From Mesostigma viride (taxonomy: Eukaryota; Streptophyta; Mesostigmatophyceae; Mesostigmatales; Mesostigmataceae): DNA of 62,000 bases. Position 1 is the stretch's first letter, and each line of letters opens with the position of its first letter. This document shows positions 41,631 through 52,884 of this stretch, one piece after another. The DNA lies in assembly GCA_009746045.1 (NCBI GenBank), contig RPFO01000448.1:3801919-3863918 (forward strand), in the 5' to 3' direction. The translations under genes and the position numbers were made by a program. A model generated the notes under the pieces. It was not told the origin of the DNA, searched no databases, and saw only the letters and a list, made by a program, of their open reading frames with translations.

Positions 41631-42358
41631 CGGTAACAGCTCATGGCCTGCAGATCCGCCGCGCCGAGATCGGGGTGCACAGCGCGAAGGTGCTGGCAGA
41701 GGAGGTTACGGTTGTGGAACACACCAGCACACGGGGACCCCGTGGGAAGCAGCACGGCACACCGGTGAAGGCCGTCGGCGGGCGCTGAGTGGCGGGGAGC
41801 GGCGCCAGCAAAGGCAGGACGTGGGGCCTGCGGCGTCTCCCCAGCCGGGCCGGCAGGCGCGCGCACCACGACCCGACCAGCGCCCGGCATGCCCGCCGGG
41901 GCCACGGAGGAGGCAGTGCCCACCGGGGAGACCCCCAGCGGAGGGGGATCGAGAACGCCGGCGCCCCTCCCAGGGGGACTCGCCAGCGCGCCCGCGACCA
42001 CCCCAGGCCCCGGCAACGAGGCCGGGGGCGGCGGCCGAGGGGTCGGGGAGGCAGCTGGCCCCGGGGCCCGGTGGGGACCCGGCAGGGGACCCAGCGAGAC
42101 CGGGGGCGGGCCGAGAGGAAGCGCAGTCCCAGGGGGCGGCACAACAGCCCGGCACAACGGGCAGCGCGGCACGGAGTGGAGCAAGCTGCGCGCGATGCAC
42201 GCTTGATGGAATGTGTGGCCGCACGCGGGCAGGCGACACAAGCCATCCCCCGGCCGGAAGGGCTCAAGGCAGATGGCACAGGAGCCCGACTCGGGGTCGT
42301 CCCCCTCCAGAAGGGACCGGACATGAGGGGGGGCGGGTCCCAGCCGGCCTCCCAGCAA
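41399..42358 (-). CDS. LINE RING-H2 and C2H2-like finger region
   Basis: The RING-H2 finger reads CAICLEPFRPGDGLCRLPACGH, then TFHQAC, then PRCPLC (C-X2-C ... C-X-H-X2-H-type spacing ... C-X2-C). A long Pro/Ala-rich linker follows. Then come C2H2-like fingers: CAVLL...CAGVFHNRNLLCQHLRAVH and CYRCPEAHCQRVYSIHGRAQHARAC. RING-H2 domains usually recruit E2 ubiquitin-conjugating enzymes. DNA-binding C2H2 fingers are standard in R2-like elements. The frame joins its neighbours through one-base shifts, one at the G7 run at 42327-42333. Confidence 0.85.
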   Translation of the reverse strand: MLGGRLGPAPPHVRSLLEGDDPESGSCAICLEPFRPGDGLCRLPACGHTFHQACIARSLLHSVPRCPLCRAVVPPPGTALPLGPPPVSLGPLPGPHRAPGPAASPTPRPPPPASLPGPGVVAGALASPPGRGAGVLDPPPLGVSPVGTASSVAPAGMPGAGRVVVRAPAGPAGETPQAPRPAFAGAAPRHSAPADGLHRCAVLLPTGSPCAGVFHNRNLLCQHLRAVHPDLGAADLQAMSCYRCPEAHCQRVYSIHGRAQHARACVAQRPLNRPAVPAPSPLPPRLPPAPSPRRPTTRPVGVGLTRFPGMHAPSTRRLP

Positions 42359-42897
42359 CCCGGGAGAGCAGCAATCTGGGCGCGCGAGAGGATGCCGACC
42401 GGTTGGTCAGCCGCGGGGTGCCATTCGTGCGGGATGCCTGCCAACTCCAGGATGTCGTGGAGGAAGGCAGAAACAGGCGTCCCCGCGGTTAGGGGCTGGG
42501 CGCGCCCGGCCGAGTCCACCAAGATGGCCTGGCCGCCCTGAACCGCGATGGGGGCCCCGAACTCCACACGCAGCATGGCGGCCTGCGCCAGGCTGAGGGA
42601 GGTGATGAGAAAGCCCCCACTGGCAACCGGGCCGGGAGGCGGGGCCTGGGCGTCCAAGAAGAGGCGAAGCTGCCGCGGGGACATGAGGCCCAGGTCGGCG
42701 CCGCCCGCGAGGTAGGCCGCCCGCACCGAGACCTGTGCGTCTCGAGCCACCGCCGTGACGAACTCGACCACCTCCTGACCCACCCGCTCGTCCAGGGAAA
42801 GCAGCTCTTCCTGCCGGGCGGCCGGGAGATGCCACGGCAGCCGGCAGCCGGCGTGATATCCTTCCAAGACATACCCCCAAAGAGTCGAGGCCGTCAC
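42320..42897 (-). CDS. LINE middle domain, unknown
   Basis: About 190 residues of well-behaved sequence starting near TASTLWGYVLEGYHAG and ending at ALPGCWEAGWDPPP, where the RING frame takes over. It includes LLSLDERVGQEVVEFVTAVARDA, SPRQLRLFLDAQ and FGAPIAVQGGQAILVDSAGRAQPLTAG. No known fold is recognised. It lies between the PHD and RING fingers. Confidence 0.6.
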
Positions 42898-43726
42898 CGG
42901 GGGGCGGCGGAAAGAAATGTCGCCCGCACCTGCGCAACTAGGGCCAGGAAGGCCGGGGGCCTAGGGAGCGAGGGGAAGGCGGCCTGGAACCCGACCGCGT
43001 CCAGCAACAAAGGGCAGTACGCCCAAGAAAAGGTGGCGCGGCCCACCACGCCGACAATGTGCGAGGGCGGCCACGAGGTGAACGCGTGGGCCCGGGGGCC
43101 GCCGTCCCACGCGGCAAGGACGGGGGTGGCGGCTGGGTGGCCAACCGCGGCCGGGGGAAGGGAGGCCAGAGCGTCGGGGAGCGAGGGGCCGGGGGCGGGC
43201 GCCGGGGTCGCCAGGCCCGCCGGGGGTCGGCCGGGCCCAGCCCAGGCGACAGCGCCGCGCCCCCGTCGGCGGGGCCAGGCGACGGGTGGGGCCCCGGGGC
43301 CGAGGGCGCCAGGGCCCGAGCAACGGCGGCCCCATCGGGCAGGCCACGGCCCGCCCCGAGGGCCTCGGCAGGGGGGCACACGGGGCAGGGGGCCGGAGCA
43401 CCCAGCGGGGAGGGCAGCCCGGGGGCCCGCCGGGGGGGACAGCGCGGGCACGTCCAGGAGCCCGGCGGGACCCGGTAGAGCCGGGGAGTAAGACACTGCA
43501 AGTGCCACCCGGAATTGCAAGCATCACAAACTAACATGTGGTGCCCGCGGTGCCCGCTCCGGCAGACCTCGCAGACCAAGGAGGGGGAGACCGGGGCGCC
43601 CGAGCCCCCCGCAGCCGGGTCGCCCACCTCCGCAAGAAGGGCCGCAAGCCGAGAGGACCGCCGAGGCGCCAACCGGGGAGCGGGGGAGCCGTTGGGCGAA
43701 GGGGGTCGTGGGTCGTCCATGAACAA
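42894..43726 (-). CDS. LINE N-terminal PHD-finger region
   Basis: Starts at ATG 43726 (MFMDDPRPPSPNGSP). A PHD finger follows: CEVCRSGHRGHHMLVCDACNSGWH, then LQC, then WTCPRC (C4HC3). PHD fingers usually read histone H3 tails. The continuation runs in the frame 43520-42894 as a Pro/Ala-rich linker and AHAFTSWPPSHIVGVVGRATF. A one-base shift separates the two, in G/C-rich runs around 43430-43480. Confidence 0.85.
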
Positions 43727-43830
43727 TCAGGGCAGGCGTGGCAGCCACCGAGGGGGGGGGGGGGGGTGGGGGGCGGAGCCCCCCACGCGGGGGGTTTGGG
43801 GGGCGGCAGCCCCCCAACGCGCTGCGGTCG
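43727..43830 (-). other. G-rich leader between LINE ORF and monomer array
   Basis: Contains a G14-G15 run and a long palindromic GGGGGCGGAGCCCCCC / GGGGGGCGGCAGCCCCCC region immediately 5' of the start codon. It is likely to be strongly structured in RNA (inference). Confidence 0.6.
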
Positions 43831-46800
43831 CGGTACCGCCTGCCGTCCGGCACTTTGAAGCCCGCCGGTGCTATAATTCCTATCGTCCACGCATGTTTTC
43901 CCCTGCCTCAAACCGCACGTTGCATTTAAATCTGGAGCCCAAAATTCACTGAAAACGTGTGCCAGCCGGTAGCAAACTGGGCCAAGCTGCCACGGAATGG
44001 TGGTACCGCCTGCCGTCCGGCACTTTGAAGCCCGCCGGTGCTATAATTCCTATCGTCCACGCATGTTTTCCCCTGCCTCAAACCGCACGTTGCATTTAAA
44101 TCTGGAGCCCAAAATTCACTGAAAACGTGTGCCAGCCGGTAGCAAACTGGGCCAAGCTGCCACGGAATGGTGGTACCGCCTGCCGTCCGGCACTTTGAAG
44201 CCCGCCGGTGCTATAATTCCTATCGTCCACGCATGTTTTCCCCTGCCTCAAACCGCACGTTGCATTTAAATCTGGAGCCCAAAATTCACTGAAAACGTGT
44301 GCCAGCCGGTAGCAAACTGGGCCAAGCTGCCACGGAATGGTGGTACCGCCTGCCGTCCGGCACTTTGAAGCCCGCCGGTGCTATAATTCCTATCGTCCAC
44401 GCATGTTTTCCCCTGCCTCAAACCGCACGTTGCATTTAAATCTGGAGCCCAAAATTCACTGAAAACGTGTGCCAGCCGGTAGCAAACTGGGCCAAGCTGC
44501 CACGGAATGGTGGTACCGCCTGCCGTCCGGCACTTTGAAGCCCGCCGGTGCTATAATTCCTATCGTCCACGCATGTTTTCCCCTGCCTCAAACCGCACGT
44601 TGCATTTAAATCTGGAGCCCAAAATTCACTGAAAACGTGTGCCAGCCGGTAGCAAACTGGGCCAAGCTGCCACGGAATGGTGGTACCGCCTGCCGTCCGG
44701 CACTTTGAAGCCCGCCGGTGCTATAATTCCTATCGTCCACGCATGTTTTCCCCTGCCTCAAACCGCACGTTGCATTTAAATCTGGAGCCCAAAATTCACT
44801 GAAAACGTGTGCCAGCCGGTAGCAAACTGGGCCAAGCTGCCACGGAATGGTGGTACCGCCTGCCGTCCGGCACTTTGAAGCCCGCCGGTGCTATAATTCC
44901 TATCGTCCACGCATGTTTTCCCCTGCCTCAAACCGCACGTTGCATTTAAATCTGGAGCCCAAAATTCACTGAAAACGTGTGCCAGCCGGTAGCAAACTGG
45001 GCCAAGCTGCCACGGAATGGTGGTACCGCCTGCCGTCCGGCACTTTGAAGCCCGCCGGTGCTATAATTCCTATCGTCCACGCATGTTTTCCCCTGCCTCA
45101 AACCGCACGTTGCATTTAAATCTGGAGCCCAAAATTCACTGAAAACGTGTGCCAGCCGGTAGCAAACTGGGCCAAGCTGCCACGGAATGGTGGTACCGCC
45201 TGCCGTCCGGCACTTTGAAGCCCGCCGGTGCTATAATTCCTATCGTCCACGCATGTTTTCCCCTGCCTCAAACCGCACGTTGCATTTAAATCTGGAGCCC
45301 AAAATTCACTGAAAACGTGTGCCAGCCGGTAGCAAACTGGGCCAAGCTGCCACGGAATGGTGGTACCGCCTGCCGTCCGGCACTTTGAAGCCCGCCGGTG
45401 CTATAATTCCTATCGTCCACGCATGTTTTCCCCTGCCTCAAACCGCACGTTGCATTTAAATCTGGAGCCCAAAATTCACTGAAAACGTGTGCCAGCCGGT
45501 AGCAAACTGGGCCAAGCTGCCACGGAATGGTGGTACCGCCTGCCGTCCGGCACTTTGAAGCCCGCCGGTGCTATAATTCCTATCGTCCACGCATGTTTTC
45601 CCCTGCCTCAAACCGCACGTTGCATTTAAATCTGGAGCCCAAAATTCACTGAAAACGTGTGCCAGCCGGTAGCAAACTGGGCCAAGCTGCCACGGAATGG
45701 TGGTACCGCCTGCCGTCCGGCACTTTGAAGCCCGCCGGTGCTATAATTCCTATCGTCCACGCATGTTTTCCCCTGCCTCAAACCGCACGTTGCATTTAAA
45801 TCTGGAGCCCAAAATTCACTGAAAACGTGTGCCAGCCGGTAGCAAACTGGGCCAAGCTGCCACGGAATGGTGGTACCGCCTGCCGTCCGGCACTTTGAAG
45901 CCCGCCGGTGCTATAATTCCTATCGTCCACGCATGTTTTCCCCTGCCTCAAACCGCACGTTGCATTTAAATCTGGAGCCCAAAATTCACTGAAAACGTGT
46001 GCCAGCCGGTAGCAAACTGGGCCAAGCTGCCACGGAATGGTGGTACCGCCTGCCGTCCGGCACTTTGAAGCCCGCCGGTGCTATAATTCCTATCGTCCAC
46101 GCATGTTTTCCCCTGCCTCAAACCGCACGTTGCATTTAAATCTGGAGCCCAAAATTCACTGAAAACGTGTGCCAGCCGGTAGCAAACTGGGCCAAGCTGC
46201 CACGGAATGGTGGTACCGCCTGCCGTCCGGCACTTTGAAGCCCGCCGGTGCTATAATTCCTATCGTCCACGCATGTTTTCCCCTGCCTCAAACCGCACGT
46301 TGCATTTAAATCTGGAGCCCAAAATTCACTGAAAACGTGTGCCAGCCGGTAGCAAACTGGGCCAAGCTGCCACGGAATGGTGGTACCGCCTGCCGTCCGG
46401 CACTTTGAAGCCCGCCGGTGCTATAATTCCTATCGTCCACGCATGTTTTCCCCTGCCTCAAACCGCACGTTGCATTTAAATCTGGAGCCCAAAATTCACT
46501 GAAAACGTGTGCCAGCCGGTAGCAAACTGGGCCAAGCTGCCACGGAATGGTGGTACCGCCTGCCGTCCGGCACTTTGAAGCCCGCCGGTGCTATAATTCC
46601 TATCGTCCACGCATGTTTTCCCCTGCCTCAAACCGCACGTTGCATTTAAATCTGGAGCCCAAAATTCACTGAAAACGTGTGCCAGCCGGTAGCAAACTGG
46701 GCCAAGCTGCCACGGAATGGTGGTACCGCCTGCCGTCCGGCACTTTGAAGCCCGCCGGTGCTATAATTCCTATCGTCCACGCATGTTTTCCCCTGCCTCA

Positions 46801-49539
46801 AACCGCACGTTGCATTTAAATCTGGAGCCCAAAATTCACTGAAAACGTGTGCCAGCCGGTAGCAAACTGGGCCAAGCTGCCACGGAATGGTGGTACCGCC
46901 TGCCGTCCGGCACTTTGAAGCCCGCCGGTGCTATAATTCCTATCGTCCACGCATGTTTTCCCCTGCCTCAAACCGCACGTTGCATTTAAATCTGGAGCCC
47001 AAAATTCACTGAAAACGTGTGCCAGCCGGTAGCAAACTGGGCCAAGCTGCCACGGAATGGTGGTACCGCCTGCCGTCCGGCACTTTGAAGCCCGCCGGTG
47101 CTATAATTCCTATCGTCCACGCATGTTTTCCCCTGCCTCAAACCGCACGTTGCATTTAAATCTGGAGCCCAAAATTCACTGAAAACGTGTGCCAGCCGGT
47201 AGCAAACTGGGCCAAGCTGCCACGGAATGGTGGTACCGCCTGCCGTCCGGCACTTTGAAGCCCGCCGGTGCTATAATTCCTATCGTCCACGCATGTTTTC
47301 CCCTGCCTCAAACCGCACGTTGCATTTAAATCTGGAGCCCAAAATTCACTGAAAACGTGTGCCAGCCGGTAGCAAACTGGGCCAAGCTGCCACGGAATGG
47401 TGGTACCGCCTGCCGTCCGGCACTTTGAAGCCCGCCGGTGCTATAATTCCTATCGTCCACGCATGTTTTCCCCTGCCTCAAACCGCACGTTGCATTTAAA
47501 TCTGGAGCCCAAAATTCACTGAAAACGTGTGCCAGCCGGTAGCAAACTGGGCCAAGCTGCCACGGAATGGTGGTACCGCCTGCCGTCCGGCACTTTGAAG
47601 CCCGCCGGTGCTATAATTCCTATCGTCCACGCATGTTTTCCCCTGCCTCAAACCGCACGTTGCATTTAAATCTGGAGCCCAAAATTCACTGAAAACGTGT
47701 GCCAGCCGGTAGCAAACTGGGCCAAGCTGCCACGGAATGGTGGTACCGCCTGCCGTCCGGCACTTTGAAGCCCGCCGGTGCTATAATTCCTATCGTCCAC
47801 GCATGTTTTCCCCTGCCTCAAACCGCACGTTGCATTTAAATCTGGAGCCCAAAATTCACTGAAAACGTGTGCCAGCCGGTAGCAAACTGGGCCAAGCTGC
47901 CACGGAATGGTGGTACCGCCTGCCGTCCGGCACTTTGAAGCCCGCCGGTGCTATAATTCCTATCGTCCACGCATGTTTTCCCCTGCCTCAAACCGCACGT
48001 TGCATTTAAATCTGGAGCCCAAAATTCACTGAAAACGTGTGCCAGCCGGTAGCAAACTGGGCCAAGCTGCCACGGAATGGTGGTACCGCCTGCCGTCCGG
48101 CACTTTGAAGCCCGCCGGTGCTATAATTCCTATCGTCCACGCATGTTTTCCCCTGCCTCAAACCGCACGTTGCATTTAAATCTGGAGCCCAAAATTCACT
48201 GAAAACGTGTGCCAGCCGGTAGCAAACTGGGCCAAGCTGCCACGGAATGGTGGTACCGCCTGCCGTCCGGCACTTTGAAGCCCGCCGGTGCTATAATTCC
48301 TATCGTCCACGCATGTTTTCCCCTGCCTCAAACCGCACGTTGCATTTAAATCTGGAGCCCAAAATTCACTGAAAACGTGTGCCAGCCGGTAGCAAACTGG
48401 GCCAAGCTGCCACGGAATGGTGGTACCGCCTGCCGTCCGGCACTTTGAAGCCCGCCGGTGCTATAATTCCTATCGTCCACGCATGTTTTCCCCTGCCTCA
48501 AACCGCACGTTGCATTTAAATCTGGAGCCCAAAATTCACTGAAAACGTGTGCCAGCCGGTAGCAAACTGGGCCAAGCTGCCACGGAATGGTGGTACCGCC
48601 TGCCGTCCGGCACTTTGAAGCCCGCCGGTGCTATAATTCCTATCGTCCACGCATGTTTTCCCCTGCCTCAAACCGCACGTTGCATTTAAATCTGGAGCCC
48701 AAAATTCACTGAAAACGTGTGCCAGCCGGTAGCAAACTGGGCCAAGCTGCCACGGAATGGTGGTACCGCCTGCCGTCCGGCACTTTGAAGCCCGCCGGTG
48801 CTATAATTCCTATCGTCCACGCATGTTTTCCCCTGCCTCAAACCGCACGTTGCATTTAAATCTGGAGCCCAAAATTCACTGAAAACGTGTGCCAGCCGGT
48901 AGCAAACTGGGCCAAGCTGCCACGGAATGGTGGTACCGCCTGCCGTCCGGCACTTTGAAGCCCGCCGGTGCTATAATTCCTATCGTCCACGCATGTTTTC
49001 CCCTGCCTCAAACCGCACGTTGCATTTAAATCTGGAGCCCAAAATTCACTGAAAACGTGTGCCAGCCGGTAGCAAACTGGGCCAAGCTGCCACGGAATGG
49101 TGGTACCGCCTGCCGTCCGGCACTTTGAAGCCCGCCGGTGCTATAATTCCTATCGTCCACGCATGTTTTCCCCTGCCTCAAACCGCACGTTGCATTTAAA
49201 TCTGGAGCCCAAAATTCACTGAAAACGTGTGCCAGCCGGTAGCAAACTGGGCCAAGCTGCCACGGAATGGTGGTACCGCCTGCCGTCCGGCACTTTGAAG
49301 CCCGCCGGTGCTATAATTCCTATCGTCCACGCATGTTTTCCCCTGCCTCAAACCGCACGTTGCATTTAAATCTGGAGCCCAAAATTCACTGAAAACGTGT
49401 GCCAGCCGGTAGCAAACTGGGCCAAGCTGCCACGGAGTGGCGGTACCGCCTGCCGTCCGGCACTTTGAAGCCCGCCGGTGCTATAATTCCTATCGTCCAC
49501 GCATGTTTTCCCCTGCCTCAAACCGCACGTTGCATTTAA
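43831..49539 (-). repeat. 170-bp tandem monomers, 33 complete plus part of one
   Basis: The monomer start GGTACCGCCTGCCGTCCGGC recurs exactly every 170 bp from 43831 to 49441. The copies look identical apart from the first bases of the first unit and the GAGTGGCGG variant in the last. Each unit carries GCTATAATTCC, a CCCGCCGG box and TTTAAAT. The array lies directly upstream of the LINE body and is interrupted at the TTAA of TTTAAAT by element C. Confidence 0.95.
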
Positions 49540-51237
49540 CCCCTAAATGGGCAGAAATACTGCCGATGCATCGGCTGTAACTTCACAATTTTGCAAACCA
49601 GATGCCATCCAACCCACCCATATCCAATGGCTGTCCTTGGGGGCCAAGCATGTCCATGAGTTGCCCTTCGGGTTGGTATATCACAACCTTACATATATGC
49701 AGGTTAGGCCATGTATAACTGCCGTCAAAGTCAGGGGGGTCAAGACGAGCGTTTTCATTTTTGGTAGAATGTGCATTTTGAATTATGTTGTAAGAGCTAG
49801 GCACCTACCACTTCAGGGATGATAAAAAATTAGTTGCTGAACAGTTTGAGCCATTGGGGTCATCATTTGGGTGGGTATACCAGCAGTTACACCCAGTACA
49901 GCCCATAGGGTACCGTTGGTAAAAAGCAACCAAGGGGGTAGGAGTGGGCATACTACCTACTAATACCAACTAATATGGCCCCCAACCATGCCACACAATA
50001 CATTTCCCTTCCACAATGATGGGGAAACATAACTGCATCATCACACTGCCCTTACATGGCACCTATGTGCAGGTGCCACCTTGTCCATGCACGTAGGTAA
50101 CGTGGTACGGATACCCTACGCAAGGCATGCATTCTAGGAGGCAGCCACCAACAAACTAGTGATTTTAAGCCTATTTCAGCTTGCCCTAGCAAGGATAAAC
50201 TAGGCCTAAGCTGCTATAGCTTGCCAGGTGATGGCCAGCACACCTGGTGGCACATGCTGACAATGGGAAGCTTCTACTCACCGGTTACATGCTTGATGAT
50301 GCCACAGAGACCAGCCAACTGCCTCACACTCATGCAATATGTGTGTGGGAAATGTATAACAAACATATATGGAGGTATTCAAACCCATACAGCCTCTAAA
50401 ACTTATCACCATCACCCTGTGGCAGGTCAACTGACTGATGGAAGCATCTAAGAAGGGTGTTTTAGAAAGGGGCCAGGCCAGGGTCAAGAAAGAGCATGAA
50501 TAATGCAAAAAGAATGTGCTACACAAGCTAGAACGTATATATAAACGTCAAACATCGATAGGAAAACGATGCTTAAGCTTTACCAGGCATGGATGGCGTT
50601 ACCTTGGCCCAGGCGGTGGCCGCAAAATGGGGCATTTCGGCACACCAAAGTTGTGCAGCATGGTCGCTGGATTCGGCGATTTCTGGCCACCCTTGCACGT
50701 TTACGACTACTATGTATCATAAAAAGTACAAAGAAACCAATATATCCTTTAAAATACGCCGGAAAGGTATTGCTGTCAACGTTTCTATCGTCCGGCCTGA
50801 TCGCAGTTTTTTCCAGCAAGAACGCTGCCGAAACCTATCAAATGGCATTCCCGCGAACCAAAAATTGGCCTGTATCATCTTTAGGACGTATAAAATCAAT
50901 ATCTTAAGTTTGGCCAGAAAATTCGAACGCAAACGTAAATGCCATGCGTGGGCGCAAGCCGCCATGGCCAGGTCGTCGTTTTCCGGAATGCACGTTGTAC
51001 GCGAAAAAGTACCCTGACCCCTTGTACTTTGACCGACCAGAACACCTCTATAACTTTGTCAGAAGTATGCAAACCCTAGTACCATGCTGTGAGGAAAATT
51101 ATAAACTTTCGATCTTCTCAGCTAAACGTTTCCTAATTCTCAATAGTTTTCGCGGCATTTGGTCCCCCGAGAAGGGGCCGACGTGTCGGCTGTAACTCAG
51201 TTTTAGGCGGAAAATCGGCAGCCAGACCATTTAGGGG
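49540..51237 (+). mobile_element. TTAA-flanked element, copy C, inside the monomer array
   Basis: 1698 bp with TTAA at 49536-49539 and 51238-51241. The ends are CCCCTAAATGG/CCATTTAGGGG, in the same orientation as copy A and nearly identical to it. It split one monomer into 99 + 71 bp, which add to the normal 170. Confidence 0.92.
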
Positions 51238-51241
51238 TTAA

Positions 51242-52784
51242 ATCTGGAGCCCAAAATTCACTGAAAACGTGTGCCAGCCGGTAGCAAACTGGGCCAAGCT
51301 GCCACGGAATGGTGGTACCGCCTGCCGTCCGGCACTTTGAAGCCCGCCGGTGCTATAATTCCTATCGTCCACGCATGTTTTCCCCTGCCAGCCTCAAACC
51401 GCACGTTGCATTTAAATCTGGAGCCCAAAATTCACTGAAAACGTGTGCCAGCCGGTAGCAAACTGGGCCAAGCTGCCACGGAATGGTGGTACCGCCTGCC
51501 GTCCGGCACTTTGAAGCCCGCCGGTGCTATAATTCCTATCGTCCACGCATGTTTTCCCCTGCCAGCCTCAAACCGCACGTTGCATTTAAATCTGGAGCCC
51601 AAAATTCACTGAAAACGTGTGCCAGCCGGTAGCAAACTGGGCCAAGCTGCCACGGAATGGTGGTACCGCCTGCCGTCCGGCACTTTGAAGCCCGCCGGTG
51701 CTATAATTCCTATCGTCCACGCATGTTTTCCCCTGCCAGCCTCAAACCGCACGTTGCATTTAAATCTGGAGCCCAAAATTCACTGAAAACGTGTGCCAGC
51801 CGGTAGCAAACTGGGCCAAGCTGCCACGGAATGGTGGTACCGCCTGCCGTCCGGCACTTTGAAGCCCGCCGGTGCTATAATTCCTATCGTCCACGCATGT
51901 TTTCCCCTGCCTCAAACCGCACGTTGCATTTAAATCTGGAGCCCAAAATTCACTGAAAACGTGTGCCAGCCGGTAGCAAACTGGGCCAAGCTGCCACGGA
52001 GTGGCGGTACCGCCTGCCGTCCGGCACTTTGAAGCCCGCCGGTGCTATAATTCCTATCGTCCACGCATGTTTTCCCCTGCCTCAAACCGCACGTTGCATT
52101 TAAATCTGGAGCCCAAAATTCACTGAAAACGTGTGCCAGCCGGTAGCAAACTGGGCCAAGCTGCCACGGAATGGTGGTACCGCCTGCCGTCCGGCACTTT
52201 GAAGCCCGCCGGTGCTATAATTCCTATCGTCCACGCATGTTTTCCCCTGCCAGCCTCAAACCGCACGTTGCATTTAAATCTGGAGCCCAAAATTCACTGA
52301 AAACGTGTGCCAGCCGGTAGCAAACTGGGCCAAGCTGCCACGGAATGGTGGTACCGCCTGCCGTCCGGCACTTTGAAGCCCGCCGGTGCTATAATTCCTA
52401 TCGTCCACGCATGTTTTCCCCTGCCAGCCTCAAACCGCACGTTGCATTTAAATCTGGAGCCCAAAATTCACTGAAAACGTGTGCCAGCCGGTAGCAAACT
52501 GGGCCAAGCTGCCACGGAATGGTGGTACCGCCTGCCGTCCGGCACTTTGAAGCCCGCCGGTGCTATAATTCCTATCGTCCACGCATGTTTTCCCCTGCCT
52601 CAAACCGCACGTTGCATTTAAATCTGGAGCCCAAAATTCACTGAAAACGTGTGCCAGCCGGTAGCAAACTGGGCCAAGCTGCCACGGAATGGTGGTACCG
52701 CCTGCCGTCCGGCACTTTGAAGCCCGCCGGTGCTATAATTCCTATCGTCCACGCATGTTTTCCCCTGCCTCAAACCGCACGTTG
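51242..52784 (-). repeat. 170/174-bp tandem monomers, distal part
   Basis: The remainder of the split monomer, eight complete units (starts 51313, 51487, 51661, 51835, 52005, 52175, 52349, 52523) and a final 92-bp partial unit. Five of the eight complete units have a 4-bp CAGC insertion (CCTGCCAGCCTC), giving 174 bp. The GAGTGGCGG variant recurs at 52005. The distal end is more heterogeneous than the proximal 33 units. Confidence 0.93.
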
Positions 52785-52792
52785 ATATATAT

Positions 52793-52880
52793 ACGAATAT
52801 ATATGTTATTGCCGTGTGGGAAGAAATTCAACAATTTGTTGTTTATCGATTATCTTTGGTGTTTATGCATAATATAAGCC
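52793..52880 (+). other. Continuation of the DUF7869-type locus
   Basis: Matches 34981-35064 (TGGGAAGAAATTCA.CAATTTGTTG and GTGTTTATGCATAATATAAGCC). It is the right flank of the LINE insertion and the left flank of the next TTAA element. Confidence 0.75.
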
Positions 52881-52884
52881 TTAA

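Larger units (their letters stand above)
38427..52784 (-). mobile_element. Zinc-finger RLE-type LINE with tandem-monomer 5' array
   Basis: The coding body runs 43726 to 38560 on the minus strand; tandem 170/174-bp monomers lie 5' of it, from 43831 to 52784. ATATATAT stands on both sides (38419-38426 and 52785-52792). Outside it, the sequence on each side matches successive parts of the related locus 34710-35068, which indicates that body and array were inserted as one unit. The array is interrupted by a TTAA element (49540-51237). Without that, the element is about 12.7 kb, of which about 7.25 kb is monomers. Confidence 0.75.

Noticed and set aside
49547-49822. 91-codon frame in TTAA elements (also 5568-5843)
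   Set aside because: Conserved only because the element copies are nearly identical at DNA level; no transposase or other motif.
43831-52784. CRISPR array or centromeric satellite
   Set aside because: There are no spacers between the units, so not CRISPR. A centromeric satellite remains possible, but the co-insertion evidence favours a LINE 5' array.
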